NCBI GenBank assembly: GCA_965229695.1
Contig: OZ245921.1
Coordinates: 2,790,001-2,854,000 of the forward strand
Length of the DNA stretch: 64,000 bases
DNA from: JANSYL01 sp965229695
GTDB lineage: Bacteria; Pseudomonadota; Alphaproteobacteria; Rhodobacterales; Rhodobacteraceae
Reading direction: 5' to 3'
The notes beneath the pieces are model-generated. The model saw only the letters and a list, made by a program, of their open reading frames with translations, was not told the DNA's origin and ran no database searches. This document shows positions 16,510 through 25,194 of the stretch, piece after piece (the stretch's first letter is position 1; each line of letters starts with the position of its first letter). Both the position numbers and the translations under genes were made by a program.

Positions 16510-19299
16510 TCAGTGCGCCGCGAGGCGGAAACCACCATTGCCCGAGGCCTCGATCGTGCCCGCATTCACCAGATGATCCAACGCCGCCTGGCTTTCCGCC
16601 GGGGCAATGCTGTCATCGGTGGCGTCGCTGATCACGCCAAACAGCGCATCGCGGCTGAAATCGGGTTGGCCCAGATCGGTGGCAAAGAAGCGGGCGGCCA
16701 GCACCACAACATCTTCGATTTCCACCGCGTCGCTGGCTTCTAAAGCCTGGGCGAAGCGTTGGCCGGCGTCGGCAGCCAGGGGGGGCGGAGCCGTTGGTGC
16801 GGCTTCGGGGTCATTGGCCGGTTCCGCATTACGGTTCGACCGCATGAGAGAGGCCGCGCGCTGTGCCAAGATGGCCAAGCTGTTGGGCATGCGGCGCTGG
16901 TTCGGCTCTGCATCATCGACCGGGGCCACTTCCGGGCTTTCCGGCACGGCAGCCAGCGGGGGCACTTGGCGTTCGGTCGTGGCCTCCGGCGCGCTGACGC
17001 GGCGGGGGCGGACGGGCGAGGCGGGTTCGCCCGCGTTGTCTTCTTCATCGATGCGCTGTTCTGATACCAGGACCAGCGGGGTCTGGCGGGTTTCCGAGCG
17101 ACGGCGGCGCGTCACATCCACCCGCACACGGCGCGGGCGCATGACTTGGGCCAAATCCTCGCGGTAATCTGCAGTGCTATCGGCGCTGGCCTCGGTCGGC
17201 ATGGGCTCAAGCTGCGCTTCGGCTTGGCGAGCGGCGACGGCGGCTTTCAGATGCTCGATATTCGCCCGGCGGCGCGAGGTTTCCTGGGTCGACATGCGGC
17301 TGTCGGTGGCTTCGAACAGCCGATCGGTTTCAGCGCTGCGGCTGTTGACGGCGTCTTGAAGCGCCTCGCGGGGCGAGTTTTCGGCCTCATCTGCTTGGCT
17401 TGTTGCGTCGTCGGCTTCGGGGGTGGCCGCCTCCGGGTCCGATTTGCTTTCGGCTGCGATGGCGGCCAGTTCGGCTTGCAAAGCGGCCTCTTCGCTGGGG
17501 TCGAGCGTCGCTTCCTCGGGGGTTGCGGCTTCCTCTTCGGCCTCGCTTGCGGCGTCTTCGGTCTCGGCGGGTTCCTCTGCCTCGGCCTCGGATGCATCCG
17601 CGCCCTCGTCGGAGGGTGGCAGGGCACCGATGGCGCGCAGGGTATCGCCCAAGGCACCAATCGAATCCTCGGCGTTGTCCTCTTCGGCGGCGTCGGATGT
17701 TGCCACAGCGTCGTCACCCGGCTGGTTGGCATCCAGATCAATCGCGCCTGCATCAACGCTGGCCTGAACCGCGGCAGCAACGGTGGCTTCGGCGCTTTCT
17801 TGGGCTTCTTCTTCGGCAGCGGCGCGGCGCAGGCGGGCGAGGCGCTCGGCAACCGTGGCACCCGCAATCGCGGTACCAGCAGCCGCAGCGGCCCCGAAGA
17901 ACACGTCTTCGCCGCTGTCATCATCGTCTTCCGTGCCATCGGCGACATCGGCAAAGGCGTTTTCGTCGGCCTCTTCGCTGTCGGCGGTGAACGTGGCTGC
18001 GGGCGTTTCACCCTCGTTCTCGGCGGCCACAGGCTCTTCGGCGTCAACATCGACCGTCTCGGCGTCTGCCTCAGCTGCTTCTGGCCCATCCGCCTCATGC
18101 TCAGCGACCGGCGCGGGTTCCGCGTCTGCCTCAGGTGCGGCATCTGCCGGGATGTCTTCCGCGTCTGCCTCGGCGGCAATCACCTCCTCCGCATCGCCTT
18201 CTGCGACGGGGGCGTCGGCCATATCCGCGACTGAGCCTGCCTCGTCGGCTTCGGGGGCGTCAGCAAGGGGTTCCTCGGCTTCCTCAGCCAAGGCCGCTGC
18301 GATGGCATCTTGCGCATCGTCGTCGCCTTGAATTTCCTCAGCCTCAGCCTCAGCCTCAGCCTCAGCCTCAGCCTCAGCCTCAGCCTCAGCCTCAGCCTCA
18401 GCCTCAGCCTCAGCCTCAGCCTCAGCCGCCATCTCGTCGGTTGCAGCGTTGTCATCGTCCTCCGCCAGGGCGGCGGTTACGGCGGCAATGGTGTCGTCGC
18501 CGGGTGCCTCGGCCTCGAAAGGCTCAGCGCTATCATCGGCGTTTTCGCCATCCGCATCCTCGGCCAGATCGGCCTTAGGGGCGTCAGCACTTTTTTCTTC
18601 GATTGCGGTGTCGCGATCCTCGGTCACAGGCTCGACTGCGTCGGGCGCTTCCTCGACGGTCTCTTCCGAGATTTCGGCAGGTGCCGCCTCATCCGCTGTC
18701 TCAGCGGTCATTTCGGCGGGCTCGGCTTCGGTTTCTCCGGTCTCAACGGCTGCGTCTTCGCCTTCCGGCGCGTCATTGGCGGCAGCTTGGCTCAGCGCGC
18801 CACCCGCCAAGATCGCGGCACCAGCAGCCAGCAGCGTGCCAGCTGACCCGGCCTGTGCCTCCGGCTCAGGCGCTTCTTCCTCGGCTTCGGGCTGATCAAC
18901 CTCAGGTTCGTCGTCCGACTCGTCCACCGTGGCAGCTTCTACAGGTGTGTCTGCGGGTGCTGCATCCGCCTCGGGCGAGACATCAGGGGCTGCCTCGGCC
19001 AGCTCGCCAGCTTGCGCAGGCGTGGCGGGCAGGGCGGTTTCGCCCTCGCTCGGGCGCATGATCAGGCCTTGTTCGCTGATGCGCGCCTCAACCCGGCGCT
19101 GGATTGCGGCTTCGGTGATGCGGTGAAGGGCTTCGGCATCCGGGGTCGGGGGCTCAGCGCCAAAGTAACGGTCCTCAGCAGCGAGGTCGCGGAAGTATTC
19201 CGCAATCGCTTTCATCGCCGAAAATGGCTCATCAAAGCCTTCCAGCGTACAAGAGAAGGTGCCATAGGACACCGTGAGGATTTTGTTCGCGTCACTCAT
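16510..19299 (-). CDS. Large acidic low-complexity protein with conserved ends, function unknown
   Basis: 929 residues. The first ~85 residues look folded and begin MSDANKILTVSYGTFSCTLE; a related N-terminus occurs in Rhodobacteraceae proteins that databases sometimes label 'chemotaxis protein CheA', a label nothing here supports because no His-phosphotransfer, kinase or CheW-like domain is visible. Residues ~90 to ~740 are dominated by Ala, Glu, Asp and Pro and are surely disordered, interrupted by two Ala/Gly-rich hydrophobic patches (LLAAGAAILAGGALSQAA and FFGAAAAAGTAIAGATVA). A basic stretch follows (RPRRVRVDVTRRRRSETRQ). The last ~85 residues look folded and end like a small winged-helix (ALDHLVNAGTIEASGNGGF). 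No signal peptide is seen. A scaffold role is possible but is a guess. Confidence 0.85.
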   Translation of the reverse strand: MSDANKILTVSYGTFSCTLEGFDEPFSAMKAIAEYFRDLAAEDRYFGAEPPTPDAEALHRITEAAIQRRVEARISEQGLIMRPSEGETALPATPAQAGELAEAAPDVSPEADAAPADTPVEAATVDESDDEPEVDQPEAEEEAPEPEAQAGSAGTLLAAGAAILAGGALSQAAANDAPEGEDAAVETGETEAEPAEMTAETADEAAPAEISEETVEEAPDAVEPVTEDRDTAIEEKSADAPKADLAEDADGENADDSAEPFEAEAPGDDTIAAVTAALAEDDDNAATDEMAAEAEAEAEAEAEAEAEAEAEAEAEAEAEAEEIQGDDDAQDAIAAALAEEAEEPLADAPEADEAGSVADMADAPVAEGDAEEVIAAEADAEDIPADAAPEADAEPAPVAEHEADGPEAAEADAETVDVDAEEPVAAENEGETPAATFTADSEEADENAFADVADGTEDDDDSGEDVFFGAAAAAGTAIAGATVAERLARLRRAAAEEEAQESAEATVAAAVQASVDAGAIDLDANQPGDDAVATSDAAEEDNAEDSIGALGDTLRAIGALPPSDEGADASEAEAEEPAETEDAASEAEEEAATPEEATLDPSEEAALQAELAAIAAESKSDPEAATPEADDATSQADEAENSPREALQDAVNSRSAETDRLFEATDSRMSTQETSRRRANIEHLKAAVAARQAEAQLEPMPTEASADSTADYREDLAQVMRPRRVRVDVTRRRRSETRQTPLVLVSEQRIDEEDNAGEPASPVRPRRVSAPEATTERQVPPLAAVPESPEVAPVDDAEPNQRRMPNSLAILAQRAASLMRSNRNAEPANDPEAAPTAPPPLAADAGQRFAQALEASDAVEIEDVVVLAARFFATDLGQPDFSRDALFGVISDATDDSIAPAESQAALDHLVNAGTIEASGNGGFRLAAH
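18336..18427. repeat. Hexanucleotide tandem repeat (CCTCAG)15 inside a coding region
   Basis: Fifteen perfect consecutive copies of CCTCAG plus two further bases (92 bases). On the coding (minus) strand this is a perfect run of Ala-Glu dipeptides in the 929-residue acidic protein. Because the unit is six bases, gain or loss of copies keeps the frame. No copy carries a substitution, which points to recent expansion or continuing slippage. Confidence 0.97.
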
Positions 19300-19395
19300 T
19301 GATCTGCTTCACTCTGTTCACCCGGGACGAACCAGGCATTTTTACCATCTCGGGCTTTGGTGTAGCAAATTGATTGCTGACAAAGGCGTCGGGAA

Positions 19396-20100
19396 TTGGG
19401 CCATTCCAAGGAGTTTGCTCTGAAAAACGGCGAGAATGCGACCGCTCTGGTTCAGAGCGATGGGGGCGTAACGCTGCTTGGCGGTGGGGCGCTGGGTGCG
19501 GGCGACCTGCAAGAGGCTTTGGCCCTTGCGCCGCTATTGGTTGCGGCCGATGGGGGCGCGGTGCCCGCCTTGGCAGCGGGCCATGTGCCGCAAGCCGTGA
19601 TCGGCGATATGGATTCGCTGACACCGGATCAAATTGCGGCAATCCCCCAAAACCGGCTGCACCGAATCCCGGAACAAGACAGCACCGACTTCGATAAAGC
19701 CCTGCGCCATATCCAAGCGCCTTTTGTGCTGGCCGTTGGGTTCACCGGCGCGCGCATCGACCATGAGCTGGCGGTTTACCACACGCTCGTGAAACGGTCG
19801 GATTGGCGCTGTGTCATCGTCGGGGCCGAAGATATTGTCTTGCACGTACCGGACGCGATTGATCTGCGCTTGCCCATCGGAACGCGCGTTTCGCTGTTTC
19901 CGATGGGGGAGGTGGCGGGGCGGTCGAAAGGGCTGCGTTGGCCCATCCATGGTTTGGCGTTTCGACCCACCCAGCGCATCGGTACGTCGAACATCGCGGC
20001 CGAGGCCGAGGTTGGGCTGCAGTTCGACGGCCCGGGCATGTTGCTGATCCTGCCGCGTGCGCAGTTAGGCGCTGTGCTAGCGGCCTGGGGCACCGGTTAG
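19396..20100 (+). CDS. thiN: Thiamine pyrophosphokinase (thiamine diphosphokinase)
   Basis: About 234 residues from a TTG at 19396, or 226 from a CTG at 19420. No ATG exists near the N-terminus. The sequence AAGGAG at 19408-19413 lies 6 bases before the CTG, ideal for a ribosome-binding site, while the TTG has only a weak AAAGG upstream. Catalytic-domain motifs are LLVAADGGAVPAL, VIGDMDSL, and DSTDFDKAL, with GFTGARIDHEL following; these match the TPK catalytic domain. The C-terminal part (about 150-234) is the beta-sandwich thiamine-binding domain. It converts thiamine to thiamine diphosphate with ATP. It is divergent from the acidic 929-residue protein and followed by rpiA. Confidence 0.85.
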   Translation: MGHSKEFALKNGENATALVQSDGGVTLLGGGALGAGDLQEALALAPLLVAADGGAVPALAAGHVPQAVIGDMDSLTPDQIAAIPQNRLHRIPEQDSTDFDKALRHIQAPFVLAVGFTGARIDHELAVYHTLVKRSDWRCVIVGAEDIVLHVPDAIDLRLPIGTRVSLFPMGEVAGRSKGLRWPIHGLAFRPTQRIGTSNIAAEAEVGLQFDGPGMLLILPRAQLGAVLAAWGTG

Positions 20101-20189
20101 GCGGCGCAGGCGCTTTTTATCTCGCGCGCGCGGGCCAGCTTGGATAAGAAAAAGGAAAGCTCAAGAAACGCAGACAGGACGGGGTGCCC

Positions 20190-20978
20190 ATGACGGCCGA
20201 GTTGTCGCCCATCGACAAAGCCAAATACGTGGCCGCCCGGCGCGCGGTCGAGTTTGTCGAAGATGGCATGCGCGTGGGCCTGGGCACCGGATCGACGGCG
20301 GCCTGGATGGTGCGCTGCCTGGGGGAGCTTGTGCGCGACGAGGGCATGAAGATCACCGGTGTTGCAACCTCGACCCGGACCGCGGACCTGGCGGCGCAAG
20401 TGGGGGTGCCGATCAAATCCCTGGATGAGGTGCGCTGGCTGGACCTGACCATTGATGGGGCGGATGAATACGACCCAGGCCTGAACCTGATCAAAGGCGG
20501 CGGCGGCGCGCTGCTTCAGGAAAAGATCGTCGCCACCGCATCCGATCAGATGGTGGTGATCGCGGATCTGTCGAAGCAGGTCGATACGCTCGGCTCATTT
20601 CCTTTGCCGGTCGAGGTGATCCCCTTTGGCTGGCAGACCACCAAGGCCCTGATCGAAGAAATGCTGTCGAATGTTGACGTGATGGGGCGCTCAGCCTCGC
20701 TCAGGTTAAGCGGGGCCGAGCCCTTTCGCACGGATGAAGGGAACTTCATTCTCGATCTGCATTTGCGGCGCATCGCCAATCCGGCGCAGGTCAGCTTGGT
20801 GCTGAACCAAATCCCCGGCGTGGTCGAAAACGGCCTATTCCTGGATATTTGTGACGTGCTGGTAATCGGCAATGCCGATGGCACGGTCGAAGTGCGTGAT
20901 ATCAACAACGGCACTGTGGAACACGAACGCATCGATATCGTCGATACCGAAAACCTGTTTGTCGACGTGGCCGATTGA
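20190..20978 (+). CDS. rpiA: Ribose-5-phosphate isomerase A
   Basis: 262 residues from the ATG at 20190; a GTG two codons upstream is also in frame. Motifs are GLGTGSTAAWMVRCLGE (phosphate loop), DLTIDGADEYDPGLNLIKGGGGALLQEKIV with the catalytic Asp, Glu and Lys, and the C-terminal NGLFLDICDVLVIG. It interconverts ribose-5-phosphate and ribulose-5-phosphate in the pentose phosphate pathway. About 35 extra residues at the C-terminus compared with E. coli RpiA (ending EHERIDIVDTENLFVDVAD) may be a lineage extension. It stands between thiN and gor on the same strand. Confidence 0.95.
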   Translation: MTAELSPIDKAKYVAARRAVEFVEDGMRVGLGTGSTAAWMVRCLGELVRDEGMKITGVATSTRTADLAAQVGVPIKSLDEVRWLDLTIDGADEYDPGLNLIKGGGGALLQEKIVATASDQMVVIADLSKQVDTLGSFPLPVEVIPFGWQTTKALIEEMLSNVDVMGRSASLRLSGAEPFRTDEGNFILDLHLRRIANPAQVSLVLNQIPGVVENGLFLDICDVLVIGNADGTVEVRDINNGTVEHERIDIVDTENLFVDVAD

Positions 20979-21099
20979 TCTGCTGTTCTGTGCATCTCTA
21001 AACGATTGGGCGGGTATCGCTGTTGATGTGTGCACTGGCCTCCCCTGTGAACTTATGGGATAGGGGGCTCAACGCTGCTGCAACCAAAGGACCAAAGCT

Positions 21100-22551
21100 A
21101 TGGCATTCGACTATGACCTGTTCGTCATTGGGGGTGGGTCCGGTGGCGTGCGCGCGGCACGCGTGGCGGCGGCGGAAGGGGCCAAGGTGGCGCTTGCGGA
21201 AAACAGCCGCATGGGCGGCACCTGCGTGATCCGTGGCTGCGTGCCGAAAAAGCTGATGGTTTTCGCTTCGGGCTATCGTGAAAGCATTGCTGATGCGCGC
21301 GCCTATGGCTGGGATGTCGAAGACGGTGCGTTCAACTGGCCGCAGTTTTCCAGCAAGCTGAATGTCGAACTGGACCGGTTAGAGGGTGTATATCGCAATC
21401 TGTTGGAAGGCTCGAAGGTCGAGATTTTCGACACGCGCGCGCAGCTGGCCGACCCGCACACGGTTCAGCTGTCCGATGGCACCACAAAAACCGCCAAGCA
21501 TATCTTGGTTGCCACCGGCGGCCATCCGGTGCGCCCGAATATGCCGAACGCGCATCTGGGCATGGTCTCGGACGATATTTTCAACATGAAAAAGCTTCCG
21601 AAGACGATCCTGATCGTTGGCGGCGGCTATATTGCCTGCGAATTTGCCTGCATCCTGAATGGGTTGGGCGTTGAGGTGACGCAATTCTATCGTGGCGCGC
21701 AAATCTTGCGCGGCTTTGACGAAGAAGCGCGTGGGTTGATTGCCGAAATGATGCGCGAAAAGGGCATCGACCTGTCGCTAGGCACCAACATTCTGGAAAT
21801 GGCGCCCGCGTCGCAGGACCACACGGCCTCTTGGACCGGCACGTCGACCGATGCTGCCATGGGGGCGCCGGTTGGCGAAAGCGCGGTGGCAGATGGTGAT
21901 GCCAAGGGTGGGCCGATTTGGGTTAAGGCCACCAATGGCGAAGAGCATGTGTTTGACGCGGTGTTGTTTGCCACTGGCCGCGCCCCGAACTCGAGCAATA
22001 TGGGGCTGGAAGAAATAGGCATCCAGATCGGACGCCGGGGCGAAGTTGTCGTGGATGAATACTCTCAAACGGCGGTGCCCTCGGTCTATGCGATTGGGGA
22101 TGTCACAAACCGGGTAAACCTGACACCGGTCGCCATCCGCGAAGGCATGGCATTTGTGGAAACCGTGTTCAAAGGCAACCCAACGCCGGTGGATCATGAT
22201 CTGATCCCCTCGGCTGTTTTCACTCAGCCTGAGTTCGGTACCATTGGGTTGAGCGAGGAAGACGCGCGCGACCAAGAACCGGTCGAGATTTACTGCACCT
22301 CCTTCCGGCCCATGCAAACGGCCGCCGCAGGCCGCCCTGACCGGGTTTTGATGAAGCTTGTGGTTTCACAGGCCACGCGCAAGGTTTTGGGCTGTCATAT
22401 CGTGGCCCCGCAAGCGGGCGAGTTGATCCAACTGGCGGGGATCGCAGTGAAAATGGGGGCCACCAAAGAAGACTTTGATCGGACGGTTGCGGTGCACCCA
22501 ACCATGTCCGAAGAGCTGGTGACAATGAAAACACCCATCCGCACCGCTTGA
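21100..22551 (+). CDS. gor: Glutathione-disulfide reductase
   Basis: 483 residues. FAD-binding motif DLFVIGGGSGGVRAARVAA, redox-active disulfide Cys42 and Cys47 in GGTCVIRGCVPKK, NADPH-binding GGGYIACEFACILNG (about 174-189), second FAD motif VYAIGDVTNRVNLTPVAI, and the C-terminal dimer-interface HPTMSEE with the active-site His. It reduces glutathione disulfide with NADPH. Residues ~236-268 form a Gly/Ala/Asp-rich insertion in the cofactor-binding region that I do not expect in standard glutathione reductases (about 450-460 residues). The start is an ATG 122 bases after the rpiA stop; hflK follows on the same strand after 99 bases. Confidence 0.94.
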   Translation: MAFDYDLFVIGGGSGGVRAARVAAAEGAKVALAENSRMGGTCVIRGCVPKKLMVFASGYRESIADARAYGWDVEDGAFNWPQFSSKLNVELDRLEGVYRNLLEGSKVEIFDTRAQLADPHTVQLSDGTTKTAKHILVATGGHPVRPNMPNAHLGMVSDDIFNMKKLPKTILIVGGGYIACEFACILNGLGVEVTQFYRGAQILRGFDEEARGLIAEMMREKGIDLSLGTNILEMAPASQDHTASWTGTSTDAAMGAPVGESAVADGDAKGGPIWVKATNGEEHVFDAVLFATGRAPNSSNMGLEEIGIQIGRRGEVVVDEYSQTAVPSVYAIGDVTNRVNLTPVAIREGMAFVETVFKGNPTPVDHDLIPSAVFTQPEFGTIGLSEEDARDQEPVEIYCTSFRPMQTAAAGRPDRVLMKLVVSQATRKVLGCHIVAPQAGELIQLAGIAVKMGATKEDFDRTVAVHPTMSEELVTMKTPIRTA

Positions 22552-22650
22552 ATCATGTGGAAAAACGCACAGTTTTCGGTGCAATCGGGTGCGTCAGCCC
22601 CATATAGACAAGATAGAACAGTATTCGACAGTCGAGAGGATCAATAGGCG

Positions 22651-23814
22651 ATGGCGGGTAACAGTGGCGGACCCTGGGGCGGTGGAGGCGGCTCTGGCGG
22701 CGGAAACCGCGGCAATAACGGCGATGGAGGCCGCGGGCCGCGACGCCCAAGCGGTGGTGATCAGCAAATCCCCGAAATCGACGAGATCGTTCGCAAGGGC
22801 CAGGAACAGCTGCGCGTCCTGATGGGCGGTCGCGGTGGCGGCGGCACCAGTAATGGCGGCGGCGGTGACGGCCCGGGCATCAGCGGTCGAACGGTTTGGC
22901 TGGGTGCCGCAGTGTTGGCGATCCTGTTCTGGGCGTTCAATTCCATCTATACCGTCCGGCCTGAAGAGCAGTCGGTTGAGCTTTTCCTGGGTGAGTTTTC
23001 CTCGATCGGGAATCCCGGTCTGAACTTTGCCCCTTGGCCGGTCGTGACCTACGAGGTTTTGGCGGTGACGCGGGAAAACACGGAATCGATTGGCACCAAT
23101 CGGCCCGGCGTTTCCTCGGACGGCCTGATGCTGACCACTGATGAAAACATCGTCGATATCGACTTTGAGGTGGTGTGGAACATCAACGATCCGGCGCTTT
23201 ACTTGTTCAACCTGCGCGATCCCGAAGCCACGATCCGCGCGGTATCGGAAGCAGCCATGCGCGAAGTGATCTCGCGCAGCCAATTGGCGCCGATCTTGAA
23301 CCGGGATCGTGGCGTCATTGCTGATACCGTTCAGCAGCTGATCCAAGACACGCTTGATAGCTACGACAGCGGCGTAAACATCGTGCGTCTGAACCTTGAC
23401 CGGGCCGACCCGCCCGCCGAGGTGATCGACGCCTTCCGCGAGGTTCAGGCCGCTGAACAGGAACGCGACCGACTTGAGCGTCAGGCAGATGCCTATGCCA
23501 ACCGCGTTTTGGCAGGGGCCCGCGGTGAAGCCGCCCAACTGTTGGAAGAGGCTGAAGCCTATCGCGCCCAAGTGGTCAACGAAGCCCAGGGTGAGGCAAG
23601 CCGCTTCCTGGCCGTTTTGACCGAATATGAACAAGCGCCCGAGGTCACACGGCGTCGTCTTTATCTGGAAACATTGGAACGTGTCCTGGGTGATGTCGAT
23701 CTGGTGATCCTGGACAGCGGCGGTGAAGGGGCGGGCGGCAATGGCGTTGTGCCCTATCTGCCGCTCAACGAACTGCGCCGCGGCGCAACCACCACCACGG
23801 GGAGCAGCAACTGA
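22651..23814 (+). CDS. hflK: FtsH protease modulator HflK
   Basis: 387 residues. A Gly/Asn-rich cytoplasmic N-terminus (about 1-75) precedes one transmembrane helix (VWLGAAVLAILFWAFNSIYTV, split here as VWLGAAVLAILFWAF) and a periplasmic SPFH/band-7 domain containing NPGLNFAPWPV and ENIVDIDFEVVWNINDP. A coiled-coil follows (AEQERDRLERQADAYANRV). HflK and HflC form a large complex around FtsH and restrain its degradation of membrane proteins. The stop overlaps the hflC start by one base (TGATG), so the two subunits are translationally coupled. Confidence 0.95.
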   Translation: MAGNSGGPWGGGGGSGGGNRGNNGDGGRGPRRPSGGDQQIPEIDEIVRKGQEQLRVLMGGRGGGGTSNGGGGDGPGISGRTVWLGAAVLAILFWAFNSIYTVRPEEQSVELFLGEFSSIGNPGLNFAPWPVVTYEVLAVTRENTESIGTNRPGVSSDGLMLTTDENIVDIDFEVVWNINDPALYLFNLRDPEATIRAVSEAAMREVISRSQLAPILNRDRGVIADTVQQLIQDTLDSYDSGVNIVRLNLDRADPPAEVIDAFREVQAAEQERDRLERQADAYANRVLAGARGEAAQLLEEAEAYRAQVVNEAQGEASRFLAVLTEYEQAPEVTRRRLYLETLERVLGDVDLVILDSGGEGAGGNGVVPYLPLNELRRGATTTTGSSN

Positions 23815-24701
23815 TGCGACGCATTACCTTTCTTTTGCCGGTCCTGGTTGTCGGGGTCGCGCTTATCCTAAGTTCGATCTTTGTGGTCGATGAACGTCAA
23901 CGCGCGCTGGTGCTGCAATTTGGCCAAATCCGGGCTGTCATCAATGAACCGGGTCTGAACTTCAAAATCCCGTTCATTCAAGAGGTTGTCTATTATGATG
24001 ACCGTATCCTGTCCTTGGATACTGCGCCGATCGAGGTGACGCCTTCGGATGACCGGCGTCTGGTCGTCGATGCCTTCGCGCGTTATCGGATCAACGATGT
24101 GGAACAGTTCCGCCAAGCGGTGGGTGTGGGTGGTCTGCGCGCCGGTGAAGACCGGCTTGAGGGCATCATCAACCCGCGTATCCGCGAGGTTTTGGGTTCA
24201 GACGGTGTGACCTCAAACACCATCCTGTCCGAAGAACGTGCGGGCTTGATGGCGCAGATCACGCAACTGGCCCGGGCCGAGGCCGCGGCGCTTGGCTTGC
24301 AGGTGCTGGACGTGCGTCTGAAGCAAACCAACCTGCCGGCGCAGAACCTGGATGCAACCTTTGCCCGGATGCGCGCCGAACGTGAACGTGAAGCGACCGA
24401 TGAGATCGCCCGCGGGAACGAGGCGGCACAGCGGGTGCGCGCCCAGGCCGACCGGACGGTGGTCGAACTGGTGTCGGAATCGCAGCGTGAGGCCGAGATC
24501 ACCCGCGGTGAAGCGGATGCGGAACGCAACCGGATCTTTGCCGAAGCCTTTGGTCAAGACCCTGAGTTCTTTGAGTTCTACCGCTCGATGACCGCTTATG
24601 AACGGGCACTGCGTCGGCAAAACTCGACCATGGTCATCAGCCCCGATAGCGAGTTCTTCGAGTATCTCGACAATTCGGGCCTGCCGACATTGGCGCAGTA
24701 A
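23814..24701 (+). CDS. hflC: FtsH protease modulator HflC
   Basis: 295 residues. An N-terminal signal-anchor helix (ITFLLPVLVVGVALILSSI) is followed by the SPFH domain (VVDERQRALVLQFGQI, NEPGLNFKIPFIQEVVYYD) and a long alpha-helical segment rich in Glu, Ala and Arg (about 180-240) that packs in the HflKC cage. The C-terminus EFYRSMTAYERAL matches the family. It acts with HflK at the inner membrane on FtsH. It shares one base with hflK and is followed after 12 bases by a DUF2065 gene, an order also found in E. coli (hflC, yjeT). Confidence 0.95.
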   Translation: MRRITFLLPVLVVGVALILSSIFVVDERQRALVLQFGQIRAVINEPGLNFKIPFIQEVVYYDDRILSLDTAPIEVTPSDDRRLVVDAFARYRINDVEQFRQAVGVGGLRAGEDRLEGIINPRIREVLGSDGVTSNTILSEERAGLMAQITQLARAEAAALGLQVLDVRLKQTNLPAQNLDATFARMRAEREREATDEIARGNEAAQRVRAQADRTVVELVSESQREAEITRGEADAERNRIFAEAFGQDPEFFEFYRSMTAYERALRRQNSTMVISPDSEFFEYLDNSGLPTLAQ

Positions 24702-24713
24702 TCAGGGGCCGAA

Positions 24714-24917
24714 ATGGGTCTGACTGTTTTGCTTTTAGGGCTTGGTATGGTCCTGGTTTTCGAGGGGCTGGTGTTCGCACTGGCCCCTTCGCGTTTGGAG
24801 GATTTGCTGCGCCTCTTGTCGCAAATCCCGCTTGAGACCCGCAGGCTGATTGGCCTTGCGGCTGTCGTTCTTGGGGCGGTGATCGTGTCCTGGGCGATGA
24901 GTTTGGGTGGTTATTGA
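24714..24917 (+). CDS. DUF2065 family small membrane protein (YjeT-like)
   Basis: 67 residues with two transmembrane helices, about 4-22 (LLLGLGMVLVFEGLVFAL) and 45-63 (IGLAAVVLGAVIVSWAM), separated by a short polar stretch that contains PSRLEDLLRLLSQIP. This is the DUF2065 pattern; E. coli YjeT also lies next to hflC. Placement directly after hflKC, with a 12-base gap, suggests an accessory role with the HflKC-FtsH complex, but the family has no established function that I know of. Confidence 0.8.
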   Translation: MGLTVLLLGLGMVLVFEGLVFALAPSRLEDLLRLLSQIPLETRRLIGLAAVVLGAVIVSWAMSLGGY

Positions 24918-24955
24918 TTGCCCGCCCAGTTTAGACGCACAATCGTCCGCGGCGC

Positions 24956-25162
24956 CTATTGCTGAAGCTTTTGCGTCACTTGCCCAAGAATGTAGGTCAG
25001 CGCTTTGTTGACGCGGCGGGCTTTGAAATCTCCGAAATTGCAGATCGAACGACCACAGCCCTTGCAGGCAACGGTGGAGGTATCGGTCGGCTTGTCCTCA
25101 ACGGTCAGAACCGTTCCACCGCATGTGTCACATTCGAACGCGATCCGGGGTAAGTCTGGCAT
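24956..25162 (-). CDS. Small zinc-ribbon-like protein, function unknown
   Basis: 68 residues. Two Cys pairs, FECDTCGG and ACKGCGRSIC, are arranged like a zinc ribbon or rubredoxin-like knuckle, followed by a helical tail (RRVNKALTYILGQVTQKLQQ). There is no signal peptide. It is convergent with the DUF2065 gene and divergent from htrA. I do not recognise a named family. The start ATG is at 25162; codon use and intact Cys spacing support a real gene. Confidence 0.65.
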   Translation of the reverse strand: MPDLPRIAFECDTCGGTVLTVEDKPTDTSTVACKGCGRSICNFGDFKARRVNKALTYILGQVTQKLQQ

Positions 25163-25194
25163 ATGATGGTGTTAATTGAGATTTACAGTGTAAC

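Noticed and set aside
18180..18846. Open frames on the plus strand and in other frames across the CCTCAG repeat, giving Leu-Ser or Pro-Gln runs
   Set aside because: They exist only because a six-base repeat has no stop in any frame. The minus-strand Ala-Glu frame belongs to a 929-residue gene with conserved ends and a consistent codon bias.
22594..23634. Long minus-strand open frame of 346 residues opposite hflK
   Set aside because: It is the shadow of hflK, has no recognisable domain, and hflK is unmistakable.
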